This document shows, one piece after another, positions 9,312-17,775 of a stretch of DNA of 17,775 nucleotides. Below the pieces are notes generated by a model. It had not been told where the DNA came from, searched no databases, and worked only from the letters and a program-made list of their open reading frames with translations. The DNA is taken from positions 1-17,775 of the forward strand of contig MU624908.1 in the NCBI GenBank assembly GCA_025349905.2. Reading direction: 5' to 3'. Each line of letters opens with the position of its first letter. Within the stretch, counting starts at the first letter, position 1. The translations under genes were made by a program, and so were the position numbers. The stretch comes from Blastocladiella britannica. Lineage: Eukaryota; Blastocladiomycota; Blastocladiomycetes; Blastocladiales; Blastocladiaceae.

Positions 9312-10166
9312 TCAAGCCTGCACAGTCATCGTCAAGTTGGCACCCTCGTCGAGCTCAATTTGCTCGCGCTCCTCCTGATCCTGGGCATGATCCTCGTCAA
9401 GAAGAACCAGCGGCTCCAACTGCCTCTGCATCAGCACCAAGTGGCACTCGACCGTAAACATGTCCGGATCCACGCCAAATTCATCCCAAGTGCGCTTGCC
9501 AACAATCTCGAAGCCCATCTTGCCGTAAATGTCAAACAAGTGGCTCTGCACCGACACCACCTCAATCACCAACCGCGGCGACTGGCGTTCGCGGCAAGCA
9601 ACAATACGTGAGATCTGCACCGACAGCGCCATAATGTACTTGGCTAGACCACGGCCGTGCAGTCGCGGGTGCACTGCCAGCAGTGAGATCATGAGTGCTC
9701 CCGGGCCAGACCACGCGTCGCGATGTAAGTTGATGGCAAGCGCAATGGGCCCACCCGAGGATCCCAGACCGCCAGTCCCGGAATCGGTCTCGACAAGGCT
9801 TCCCTCGGTTGGTGGTGGAAGCGGCAATCCGCGCTCTTCGCACTCGCTCGCAGTCGGCCAGTCAATGCAAATGTACGTCGAGGAAGGGTTTCCCTGGGCG
9901 GACTGGTCGCGCGCATCGGCAGCCGATGTGCGGTCGTGAATGGAAGGGTGCTTGAACCACACGGCGTCTTGGTAGGCCTGTTGTTCAATTTTATGAGATG
10001 GAATTTCACATTTGGTCAACTTGAGTGTACCAACCAAGTTGGTGAGCGCGACAATGGGGTCAATGTCGGCATCTCGAACAAGGCGAGGTTGCGTCCCAAG
10101 CGGGCATGGCGGCAGCATCGCAATTGCATCAGAGAGCTCGGATTCAGTGAGGTACGGTGTGGACAT
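9312..10166 (-). CDS. GNAT-family N-acetyltransferase
   Basis: This is an acetyl-CoA-dependent transferase of the GCN5-related family; the acceptor is unknown. It is a single exon of 284 aa starting at ATG 10166. The acetyl-CoA pyrophosphate-binding motif A lies at about residues 163-178 (L-L-A-V-H-P-R-L-H-G-R-G-L-A), matching R/QxxGxG/A. The C-terminal motif B-like segment L-F-D-I-Y-G-K-M-G-F-E is at about 210-220. Residues 75-140 are a low-complexity insert (Ser, Gly, Pro, Glu) between the first helices and the core strands. The extreme C terminus is acidic and may be disordered. The stop is 189 bp from the VAMP stop in convergent arrangement, and the 5' end faces the NR2C2AP-like gene across a shared promoter. 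Confidence 0.85.
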   Translation of the reverse strand: MSTPYLTESELSDAIAMLPPCPLGTQPRLVRDADIDPIVALTNLVGTLKLTKCEIPSHKIEQQAYQDAVWFKHPSIHDRTSAADARDQSAQGNPSSTYICIDWPTASECEERGLPLPPPTEGSLVETDSGTGGLGSSGGPIALAINLHRDAWSGPGALMISLLAVHPRLHGRGLAKYIMALSVQISRIVACRERQSPRLVIEVVSVQSHLFDIYGKMGFEIVGKRTWDEFGVDPDMFTVECHLVLMQRQLEPLVLLDEDHAQDQEEREQIELDEGANLTMTVQA

Positions 10167-10390
10167 TCTTTTTTATCTTTTGACTAGTAGTGGTAAGTGT
10201 GTATCGCTGGGGGAGAAAGGTGTACGGCCTGCCAATTACACAGGGCGTCTTCAAGGGAAGTGGCAGTGGTGGCGGCAGTGCGGCCGATCTTCAATTCATT
10301 TCCCTTTTTTCCGTGTCAGTCAGCTGCCGAGATGTGAATTCTGATCAACTGAAACGAAAGCTCCTTACTTTCCCAAAATTGTACAATAAT
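10167..10390. promoter_or_regulatory. Divergent promoter region between GNAT and NR2C2AP-like genes
   Basis: The 224 bp between two divergently read start codons must hold the 5' UTRs and promoters of both genes. It includes a purine/G-rich stretch (GGCAGTGGTGGCGGCAGTG near 10260) and an AT-rich part next to ATG 10391. No defined factor site could be recognised. The label is based on position only. Confidence 0.45.
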
Positions 10391-10899
10391 ATGGCCGAGG
10401 CATCGCAGGACTTGCTCGCAGATTCTCGCGCTCGCATCAAGTACGTTTACACGCGTTTTCCTTACCAATAAATGAGCATTAAATAAATACATGGTCCAAA
10501 AGAGCCTCGTCCGTCCTCAATGGCGACATCAGCGCGTACGGCAAGGCGTATCTGACCGACGGCCGCGACGACACGTGCTGGAATTCAGAGGCATCGGCAC
10601 CACAGTGGATCCTGATGGATCTAGGACGCGTGTGTGCCGTGCACGCCATTGCCATCACGTTCCAGGGCGGATTTGTTGGCACGCCCATGGAGGTGTTTGC
10701 AGACGACGGTAACGGAGGTGCCATGCAACGGGCATGGACCGCGCACCCAGCCGACACCAACACCCCACAGCGGTTTCCTGCTGCAGAAGGCGTTATTACG
10801 TGTCGCAAGGTGCGCATCGTGTTTCCGGCCTCAACCGACTTTTACGGGCGCGTGACCGTGTACCAGCTGCAGGTGGAGGGACTGTCGTCCGAGCAATAG
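10391..10899 (+). CDS. NR2C2AP/TRA16-like discoidin-fold protein
   Basis: The model 10391-10440, 10503-10899 encodes 148 aa. The single 62-nt intron (GTACGT...AAAG) is phase 2. The protein is one galactose-binding/F5-8C-like beta-sandwich. Recognisable features are S-S-V-L-N-G-D near the start, D-D-T-C-W-N-S-E, the W-I-L-M-D-L-G strand, F-Q-G-G-F, and the closing F-Y-G-R-V-T-V-Y-Q-L-Q-V-E-G strand. This order and the F-Q-G-G-F signature match the animal nuclear receptor 2C2-associated protein. The fungal role is unknown, since fungi lack the TR4 nuclear receptor, so the name should not be read as function. No signal peptide is seen, so it is probably intracellular. Its stop lies 35 bp from the TOM22 stop in convergent arrangement, so 3' UTRs likely overlap. 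Confidence 0.83.
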
Positions 10900-10934
10900 A
10901 TAATACAAAAAACAATATATAAATTATAACAATG

Positions 10935-11409
10935 TTAGAACCCGGGAGGGACAATGGTACCGCCGCCTGGCGCTGAAGTGCCGGTGTCGGCCATGAGCTG
11001 TTGTTACGAATGTCAGCAACAGCAACCAAATCAACAAAGTGTGCTATAAGAATACCTCCTGCTTGGACTGATCGCGCAACCGCTGCTCCTGCTCGAGCAT
11101 CTCAATCTGCGCGTCCTTGGTCATCTCGTACACCAGCGGCGCCAGCATCACCAGCGCGGTGGTCGACAGCACCCACGCGGTTTTGCCCAGCAGCACCGCC
11201 GCGCCTTGGCCCAGACTGACCAGCGTTGCGGTTCCCGAGGCCACCGTCGCCCGCACGCCCGGGGGAACCACGTCCTTGAGCGCAACCAGCCGGTCCAGAA
11301 GCGACTCGTCGGTAGTCGAAAAGTCCGACTCGGCTTCGGAATCGTAGTCGGTCGAGTACTCGGCCTCGGATTCGGTGTCTTGCGGGCGGACGTCGGAGAG
11401 GCGGACCAT
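10935..11409 (-). CDS. TOM22: Mitochondrial import receptor subunit Tom22
   Basis: Tom22 is the central receptor of the outer-membrane translocase that passes precursors from Tom20/Tom70 to the Tom40 pore. The model on the minus strand joins 11409-11056 to 10997-10935 across a 58-nt intron (GTATTC...ACAG) and gives 138 aa. The start M-V-R-L-S-D-V is followed by an acidic Ser/Asp/Glu-rich cytosolic region (10-36). Next are the conserved L-L-D-R-L-V-A-L-K-D-V-V-P-P (37-50), a transmembrane helix (about 76-95, K-T-A-W-V-L-S-T-T-A-L), and a short Gly/Pro-rich tail ending P-P-G-F. Without splicing the reading frame would end in V-F-L and lose that tail. The length and layout fit fungal Tom22. Confidence 0.9.
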
Positions 11410-11477
11410 TTTGCTTCTTTTTTAGCTTTTTAGCAAGAGCGTGTATTCGATTTCCGAAAGAGAGAAGAATTAAATTT
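11410..11477. promoter_or_regulatory. 68-bp divergent promoter of TOM22 and DTD1
   Basis: Only 68 bp separate the two start codons, so both core promoters and leaders must overlap here or extend into the coding sequences. The stretch is T-rich on one side (CTTCTTTTTTAGC) and purine-rich on the other (GAAAGAGAGAAGAATTAAA). No TATA element is obvious. The function is inferred from geometry. Confidence 0.5.
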
Positions 11478-12065
11478 ATGCGAGCCATCGTCCAGCGCGT
11501 CTCCCGAGCTTCCGTGACCGTTGAAGGACGCGTCGTTTCGTCTATCCGACGCGGCCTGATGGTGCTGGTCGGCCTCGTGCACGACGACACGGCCGATGAT
11601 GTCGACTATATGTGTGTCTATTTCCATTTTGCACATTGAATCCACCTCCTCACCCCATGAATGTAGCGTGCGGAAGCTGGTCGCAATGCGGCTCTTTGAC
11701 GACCCGGCCACAGGAGCAGCATGGAAGAAATCGGCCAAGGACCTCGACCTGGACATTCTGTGCGTCTCACAGTTCACACTGTACGGGTCCATGACCAATG
11801 GCAACAAGCCCGATTTCCACCTGTCAATGCCGGCGGCAGCAGCGCGCGTCACTTACAGTGAGTTCCTCGCCAAGATGCGCAAGGCCTATCGCGAGGATCG
11901 GATTCACGGTACTTTTTTTTCGATTACACGGAAAAACCGCTCAAAATGGCTTGGACTTGAATCTTACAACACAACAAAGATGGCGAGTTCCAGGCAATGA
12001 TGGACGTCGAGCTGGTCAACGACGGGCCAGTGACCCTGACCCTCGACTCGCGTATTCGCAAATGA
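11478..12065 (+). CDS. DTD1: D-aminoacyl-tRNA deacylase
   Basis: This enzyme hydrolyses D-aminoacyl-tRNA (and Gly-tRNA-Ala), a proofreading step in translation. It acts as a homodimer in the cytosol. The model 11478-11611, 11667-11908, 11980-12065 gives 153 aa, the usual family length. Visible motifs are the start M-R-A-I-V-Q-R-V, the S79-Q-F-T-L-Y-G85 motif, a G-N-K-P-D-F-H segment soon after it, and the cross-subunit Gly-cisPro motif N139-D-G-P-V-T144. All three motif blocks are intact, so the enzyme should be active. The introns are 55 nt (GTGTGT...TAG) and 71 nt (GTACTT...AAAG with a T-tract right after the donor). The stop is 25 bp from that of the convergent P-loop gene. Confidence 0.94.
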
Positions 12066-12090
12066 ATGATAATGAAAAGCAATTTCCGCA

Positions 12091-13395
12091 TTACCTCAAC
12101 ACCAACCCCTCCACCTCCTGGATCCGCGACTTGACACCTTGCCACGCGGCCTCCTCGTCAACCGCCGCGCGCTCGAGCGTCGCAATCTCATCCCTCAGCC
12201 CGGCCTGGCGATCACGGAACCAGTCCTTACCGAGCCGATTGACCATGACGTTGGTCGCGTACGCCGCCAGCGGACCCGCAAGTCCCGCGACAGGCACCGC
12301 GGCCCTTGCCACCAGCGCCGCCGTGGACACCAGCGCGCCCGTGGCGGTGGAGTAGGTCGCGAAGGAGTCGAGCGCGTGCGAGTACCAGTCGAGGTCTGCC
12401 CGCGCCGAGACGAGCCGCCGCTTGCACGCCAACACCGCGTCAGCGCGCGCCGCACAGTCGTCGGCAGCTGCCCGGACCAGTTCCGAGTACGTTGCGTGCG
12501 CTGTGACGGGCGCAAGTCGCGCGACCGCGCTACGTAGCGCGGTAATACGGGCCGGACGGTGGCGGTCGCGGCCGATCGCCGTCACGTTCACGTCCGGGTG
12601 GAACAAGTCGAGGCCATGCGCGCGCAGAGATGCCAGGAACACCCGCGGGTTGTACTCTGCCGGTCCACTTCCAAGAGCAGATCCATGGTGCCGTCCCACG
12701 GGTCCCGGAACACCAGTGCCGTGTCCGTACACGCGCAGATCGCCATCGGCAGGTGATTCGCCGGCTCCCGTTAGCACCAGGTGCGCATTGTGTTCGGCCA
12801 GGTTCGTGGCCAGCTTTAGTAACCGCAGTGCCCGCACGAGTGTCAGCGGCGCCTGACCCATGCGCGCGTCCGCCACCACCAGCAGCACCGCAGGCCGCGC
12901 GTGCAGCTGGTCCAGAAACGCGTCCAGCCGGTCGGCATCGTGGCCGTACGCGCCGCCTAATCCCGGCGCGTCTTGTAAAAAGAGCGCCACGGGCCGGCCA
13001 TCCAGTGACCGAACTGAAGACGGCGAGGGAGACATGTCCGGGTGCACTGCTTCCACCTGCGTCGGGTCCGGGGCGGGTGCGCCGCCGCCGATCGGGAACA
13101 GGATTTTGGAGTGCCGTCCAATACTACTACTACTAATATTGCTTGCAGGTGTGGCAGTAGAGGGTCCTCGCTCATCGTCCACGGTCTCATGCTCACCATG
13201 CAATGGAGTGTGCAGGTGCGGGTGGATTGGGTACCCAGCCAGCTCGTTGAGCAGCTGCGACTTGCCGGCGCCAATCATGCCGAACGGGCGCACCAGTACA
13301 TCTCGATAAGGTGCAGAGGCCGTCGCGGCAGTGCTTGCCATGCACGCGGTCGAGAACAAACGCGCGTGTTGTGGCAGAGTGTGAAGTCGGATCAT
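12091..13395 (-). CDS. P-loop GTPase-like protein, putative mitochondrial
   Basis: A single exon of 434 aa. The first about 20 residues are basic, hydroxylated and free of acidic residues (I-R-L-H...R-L-F-S-T-A), resembling a mitochondrial presequence; M19 is an alternative start. The P-loop G39-M-I-G-A-G-K-S46 and a G3-like D142-A-P-G-L-G-G148 are clear. The expected N/TKxD base-specificity motif is absent: the strand reads L-V-L-T-G-A-G-E, so guanine specificity is unproven. Residues 60-130 are a low-complexity insert in the switch region. Near the C terminus lies an Ala/Val-rich segment (about 360-395) that could be membrane-embedded, followed by a Glu/Arg-rich helix. This layout recalls membrane-remodelling or AIG1/IRG-type GTPases, but I recognise no specific family. 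The function is unknown. Confidence 0.72.
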   Translation of the reverse strand: MIRLHTLPQHARLFSTACMASTAATASAPYRDVLVRPFGMIGAGKSQLLNELAGYPIHPHLHTPLHGEHETVDDERGPSTATPASNISSSSIGRHSKILFPIGGGAPAPDPTQVEAVHPDMSPSPSSVRSLDGRPVALFLQDAPGLGGAYGHDADRLDAFLDQLHARPAVLLVVADARMGQAPLTLVRALRLLKLATNLAEHNAHLVLTGAGESPADGDLRVYGHGTGVPGPVGRHHGSALGSGPAEYNPRVFLASLRAHGLDLFHPDVNVTAIGRDRHRPARITALRSAVARLAPVTAHATYSELVRAAADDCAARADAVLACKRRLVSARADLDWYSHALDSFATYSTATGALVSTAALVARAAVPVAGLAGPLAAYATNVMVNRLGKDWFRDRQAGLRDEIATLERAAVDEEAAWQGVKSRIQEVEGLVLR

Positions 13396-13553
13396 CCTTC
13401 GTGCAATGGGTTTATTTTATATTCTACGTAGTAAGCACTCGTTCTTGGCGCGAGTACCAGCGTGTTCGTCGTATATGTTATACAGTGGGCATTGTCGTCG
13501 TCCAAAAAGAGATGGGAAAAGTGTACGAGAAAAAGGTTAAGAAGTGAAAAACT

Positions 13554-15777
13554 TTATTGAAGGTGCATCGCGTGATCCGCCAGATCCTCCTCCTCGTCGT
13601 CGTCGGCCACGTCGTCCCTGTGGGCGTGGGCGACGGCGATACCACGGCCCATGGCCCGTCCGCCGCCCGATGACGCCAGCGCCACAAAGTCTCCTCCGGC
13701 CACCATCCTCACCGTCTGCTGCGCGGCTCCCATCACACGGAGCCCGCTGGACTCGAGCATGCGTGCGACTCGAGCGCCAGTGGCTCGGAGATTGCTCGAG
13801 TTGGGGGATACCGGTGCCAGTTCGTCTTTACCAGCCATGACAGGCAGCGTCGCCACATCCACCTCGCCCGACTTGATAGGGACACCATTGGTCCATCCCC
13901 CTCCAAGCGTGGGGTCGAGGGGCGTCGGTGTAAAGCTCTTGAGCGCAAAGTCCTCGCTGTCCTCTTCGTCGTCGTCACCATCGTTGGCGCGAGCAGCAGC
14001 GGCCGCCATCATCATGATGGCACCTCCACCGGAAATAACACTAGCATCCGCGGGCGATACGGTGCGAGATCCGTGCGGGTGAGCCGCGCGCGACGCCTGC
14101 ATGAGCTCCGGCAACCGCGATGCGGTGCGCAATGCGAGCGCGGTAGAGATGACAAACAGCACGCCAATGATCAAGGGTGGGGCGACGCGGGCCGCCAGAG
14201 CGGTGGCAGGTGACAGCGACGTAGGCGACTGCCAAGCGCCCAGCAGCGACAGCAAAATGAATCCCATGCAAAACAAGCCGCGGTAAGCCGAAAACGCGGC
14301 AGCGGTCGCGCTCGACCGGTTACCGGCCAGTGGGGCCGCGTACACTGAAATAGTGGTGTTGATGACGGTCGCGGTGGCGGTCTCGGTCAGTCCACACAGC
14401 GCGCCGACAAACATCCACAGCGCCTGCGCGCCCGTGGACCCTGGGCCAGGGCCCACCGCCAGCGCCGCCGCCAGCACCGCAAACGACGCCGACCCGAGTG
14501 CTGCGACGACTAGCACCAGCGCGCGCGCTCCACGCCGGTCAAACACTCGACCCCATGCGATCGGCCCGAGCGCCGCCGTGATTCCGTAGCTGATGAACAT
14601 GAGCGCCACATGGCCCGTCAGTTTTGTGGCCTGCGGATCGACGTACAGCGGCAGATTTCCAAACACGAGCGTGGTGAATGTGCCATCAAAGAAACACAGC
14701 AGCGCAAGTCCGGACATGGGTGCGGTGCGTAAAGTGGCCGTCACGCCGACGGGAGGGAGCATGCGCGACGCGGCCGTGCTGGTGGCCGATGGGGCCCGGT
14801 CATGTGGCCCCCCTGACGCTGCTGCTTGTGCTGCCGCTGCGGCTGATCCGTGGGAAGTGTTAGTTGAAACCAATGTGTTGGACCGACCGGGCTTGCTACC
14901 CAACATAGGCTCGACTGCATTGCGTGGCAGCGATGCGGGACCCAAGTCGGTCCCGTCCACTGCTGCGCGTTTGGCCGGGGGCAAGTTCGGGACTGCCAGG
15001 AACAATACCGACGCCAGGATCGCAAGGGCAAGCATGATCCACACGGTGGTAGCGGTAGGTGCGCCGGCGGCGTCGACAATCAGCGACACGAGGTTTCCAG
15101 CGACCATGTTGGTGTTGAGGATCCCCAAAAACAGCGCTGTGAGCCGTCCGATTCGGCCTCCACCACGCTGGGCAACTCCCGTCACATAAAGGCTTTGCTG
15201 GAGCCACAGAAACGATGCAGATGCTCCGACTACCGCTGACGCGATCATGAGCAGGGTAGGAGTGGTGGCATTGATGGATCCAACAAAGAATGCGTAGCAT
15301 AAGGACGCTCCGCTGAAAATGTAGCGTGGGCGGGCCAGGTACCGCGGGATCAGGCGGGGAGCGATCACGGACGAGACCAAAAACGAGCAATAAATGATGG
15401 CCAGGGAGTAGAATCCGTAGTCGGGATAAAGGGTTGTCACGGCACCCTGCGCGACGTTACTATTTTAACGTTGTGTGAGTTTTTGTGAAGTTGCAGGCGG
15501 ATGGATGCTATTGCGTACAAGGCGACAAATAAAAGAAAAAAGCAGAAGGAGATCCAGGCGACGCGGCCAGTGCCATTTCGGACTGGATTATCGATAAACA
15601 CGAGCTCGGATGCCTTTTGCTCGTCGTTTGCGTCGACTTGGAGCACGTATTCTCGGAGTCCTATTTTTGGTAGATGTGAGTTGTTGTCGGATCAACTCAA
15701 CTTTTTACAAAAGTGCCTTTAAGCTCGGCAAAAGCGGCCGACTGCTGGGGTGGTGATTGCGTTCCTTGAGTGTCCAT
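13554..15777 (-). CDS. UNC93-like major facilitator membrane protein
   Basis: The minus-strand model 15777-15717, 15660-15519, 15459-13554 gives 702 aa. Exon 2 ends in the first helix, and removal of 15460-15518 (GTACGC...TAG) restores F-V-A-F-N-V-A-Q followed by T-T-L-Y-P-D-Y-G-F-Y-S-L-A-I-I-Y, a signature of the UNC93/MFSD11 group. Six hydrophobic helices (about residues 48-245) are followed by an Ala/Ser-rich cytosolic loop of about 85 residues. A second hydrophobic half and a C-terminal tail of about 190 residues with two acidic clusters come next. The first intron (15661-15716) uses a GC donor. The substrate is unknown; animal relatives act in trafficking or as ion-channel regulators. 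I am sure of the family, and less sure of the N-terminal 20 residues. Confidence 0.85.
15661..15716 (-). other. Predicted GC-AG intron in the UNC93-like gene
   Basis: On the minus strand the junction reads AAAG/GCACTT at the 5' side and AAATAG/GACTCC at the 3' side. It is 56 nt, phase 1, with in-frame stops inside. Joining the ATG exon (15777-15717) to the next exon here gives one open frame; the nearby GTAAAA donor (15708) is out of phase with the helix 1 frame. This is inferred from frame only. Confidence 0.5.
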
Positions 15778-15934
15778 GATCTTCTTCTTTTATTTTATAC
15801 TATATGTCTATTCTGTGTATGCTTTGGAGAGGAAAGAGGTATGGGAAATCAGCGCATTTTACACGTTCTTTCCGCAAATCGATATATTTCATGGACCAAT
15901 TTCAAAGAAGAATTGAAAAAGGAATACAGCGCGA

Positions 15935-17775
15935 TCACATCTTGCGCACCAACTGGGATACCCACGCCGCCCAAGGCCAACCGGAAGCATCTTGCGTGTA
16001 GCGCTGGTGCGAGTCCGACTTCCATCGCCCAAGATAGGCGATTCCCTCTGGTAGTATCCTGCTCATGGCCGCCCACTGCGCCCCGGTCCGACGCATGGAG
16101 TGGGTCGTGTGTCGCGGACTGTGCGCCGCCAAGAAGAACGCCCGAATCAACTGGGCGGGAGGGCCTTGACACCATCAATGGCGTGGCCATCCAGTCGCAG
16201 CTGATCTCCGACACCAAAACTGATGCTCGTCGGCCGACTGCTGTTTGAGCTTTTTCCGAACACCGTGACATTGGAATAATGAATTCCTTTTGGAGCAAGA
16301 TGTCACCATGCGTACTTTTTACTTCATAAAAGAATAACATACCATGGCGTTCTCGTGCTTCGATATCGATGGTTTGCACCGACGACGTCGCCGGAATCGC
16401 AAGGAAGTGCTGGTGCTGGAACATGGAGTCAAACAATTGCTCCAAATCCACCATCAATTTGAGCGCCGGCGTGCGGCGCTGCACCAAGCTCCCCACAAGG
16501 TCCTCGTACATGCGCGTCAGCGTGTCCTAGGTAAAAAAATAGTGTGAGAAACTTGCCACTGACGGGGGACATGACATCAAAGCTTTTCGCACAATGAGGC
16601 CAGGGTCGCGGAAGGGGGGTTGCCAATTGAGCGCGTCCGCGACGGGTACGGGCGGTGGTGGTAATCCATGTTGATGTGGCCCGCCGCCATCAAGAAGAAT
16701 TTCAGCGCGGAAATCGTCATGACGAAGGTGGTCCGCGCTAACTTCGTCTGCACTTGCCTTCGAGGTCCACGCCAGTGCGACGGCACTCTGTTGTTTCCAA
16801 GTCAATAATCGTCGTGCGCCGCGAGCAAAAAAAAAAAAAAAAAAAAATTCACGAACCGAGATACTGCTGACGTAAAGGGCCGGAAAGCCCTCCTCGAAGA
16901 TGTGCACGTCGTGGTCGCAATGCTTCTTGACCCATTCCCACAAATGCTTGAAGGAGTTCACACTCATAATGTTTCGTCAGTGAGGACAGACGAGATGACG
17001 GGGCAAAAAAATACTTGCTGCTCCGGGGTGCTCCTCGCAAAGCGCAGATCCGTGCTGGCATTGTCAGCAACGAGCGCTTGATCGATACCCTGGTCCTGAT
17101 GAGTTTTCCCTCGTGCGTATGCTTAGCGTATTCGAAGATGCAGCATGCGGGGCCTCCTTCAGCTCCTTCTCCTCGGCCATCGTCTTCACAGCTTCAAAGT
17201 CCTCCTGGTCTCCAGCAGGAACCCCTCGCGTCACGAGCACGTGCTCCGACTGAAGGCGCACCGGTTGGACAGGAACGACATTTTCAAAATGGAAAGGCGC
17301 AGGGTCAGGGGGGTGCCCGCGTCCTCGTCGTCTCCTCGATGCCAGTTGTAATGTCATGGCCAAGTTGTATATTGTTAATTGAGAAGAACTGTTGAAATAG
17401 GATCGCCGACCTCGCGGCTGGGAGCGCGAGCTTTCCCTGTCCTGCTGTAGTGTCACGACCAGTCGGAGACACAACCACCAAGGCAGGCAGAGTCGCCGCC
17501 GGCCAGCGCGTCAACCAACTTTTGATGGGTAGAGTGGTCCACAAGTGCGTCGTGGGCTGACGGCATATCCTCCGACGTCTGACGCGCAAGCGGGGCGAAC
17601 ACACCGTTGAATGCCAGTGAGGTCGTGAGGTCGCCCGCCGATGTGCAGTTCAGACGTCGCCAATCAGCGGCATATGTACGCATAACTCGGGCACAGCGCA
17701 GACCCCCATGCTGGCGACGCAGCCGAGGAAACTGTGGGGGCCACCATGGACTGGCGCACCATTGGTTGAAGGGAC
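15935..17775 (-). pseudogene. Tyrosine-recombinase-like gene, frame-broken, 5' end outside window
   Basis: The minus strand ends in a clear tyrosine-recombinase C terminus: T-T-H-S-M-R-R-T-G-A-Q (His at 16102, box II Arg at 16093), then L-G-R-W-K-S (Trp at 16024) and R-Y-T-Q-D (candidate nucleophile Tyr at 16000). Upstream, introns that restore frame are 16287-16342 (GTATGT...AAAG), 16527-16592, 16788-16856 (contains a 21-nt T tract) and 16963-17014, all 52-69 nt. A V-T-V-F-G-K-S-S strand before the catalytic block could carry the catalytic Lys. The coding frame shifts by one base near 16154-16160 with no possible intron, and again near 17141-17155, suggesting decay or sequence error. A segment R-T-Y-A-A-D-W-R-R-L at about 17680 resembles a core-binding domain start. 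The box I Arg was not found. The element class (Crypton or other) is undetermined. Confidence 0.5.
16827..16847. repeat. 21-nt homopolymer A tract (T tract on the gene strand)
   Basis: An uninterrupted run of 21 A on the plus strand lies just after the donor site of the predicted recombinase intron 16788-16856. On the gene strand it is a poly-T run, so it could act as an unusually donor-proximal pyrimidine tract or simply be slippage. Its exact length may be a sequencing artefact. Confidence 0.85.

Noticed and set aside
12139..13136. Several plus-strand frames over the P-loop gene
   Set aside because: Arg/Pro/Ala-rich shadows of high-GC third positions on the minus strand; no motif and mutually overlapping.
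15438..15515. 23-nt intron (GTTAAA...GCAG) between UNC93 exons
   Set aside because: Keeps frame but is too short. The 59-nt intron 15460-15518 with GTACGC and TAG fits other introns and restores the family motif.

Overview
The window looks like a nuclear segment of a fungus, most likely a zoosporic, early-diverging (chytrid-type) one. Supporting this are fungal-type Tom22 and Kri1, a C2H2 regulator, many spliceosomal introns of about 55-89 nt with GTRNGT-like donors and CTGAC/CTAAC-like branch sites, very short intergenic spaces, and a rhodopsin-like (class A) GPCR, a family reported from chytrids but not typical of Dikarya. The species assignment is inference. All genes except the acetyltransferase and the P-loop NTPase are interrupted by introns. 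The exon joins below were worked out by hand from reading frame, splice dinucleotides and phase, and no transcript supports them.

Layout, left to right. 113-2045 (+) is a class A GPCR with a long Ser/Thr-rich third intracellular loop. 2638-4679 (+) is a low-complexity regulator with two C-terminal zinc fingers. 4942-7240 (+) is the ribosome-biogenesis factor KRI1. 7329-8444 (+) is a HAD-like hydrolase with an altered motif I. 8589-9122 (+) is an R-SNARE (synaptobrevin/VAMP). 9312-10166 (-) is a GNAT acetyltransferase, which shares a 224-bp divergent promoter with an NR2C2AP-like discoidin-fold protein at 10391-10899 (+). 10935-11409 (-) is TOM22, which shares a 68-bp divergent promoter with the D-aminoacyl-tRNA deacylase DTD1 at 11478-12065 (+). 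12091-13395 (-) is a probably mitochondrial P-loop GTPase-like protein. 13554-15777 (-) is an UNC93-like MFS membrane protein whose first intron appears to be GC-AG. 15935 to the right edge (-) is a frame-broken, intron-bearing gene ending in a tyrosine-recombinase catalytic motif, probably a decaying mobile-element recombinase.

Most genes are unrelated housekeeping functions: ribosome assembly, mitochondrial import, tRNA proofreading and vesicle fusion. They sit in a compact arrangement of divergent pairs with short shared promoters and convergent pairs whose stop codons lie 25-190 bp apart. The less ordinary parts are the two ends: the GPCR at the left and the recombinase-like region at the right. 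I see no tRNA, rRNA, CRISPR array or operon-like signal.
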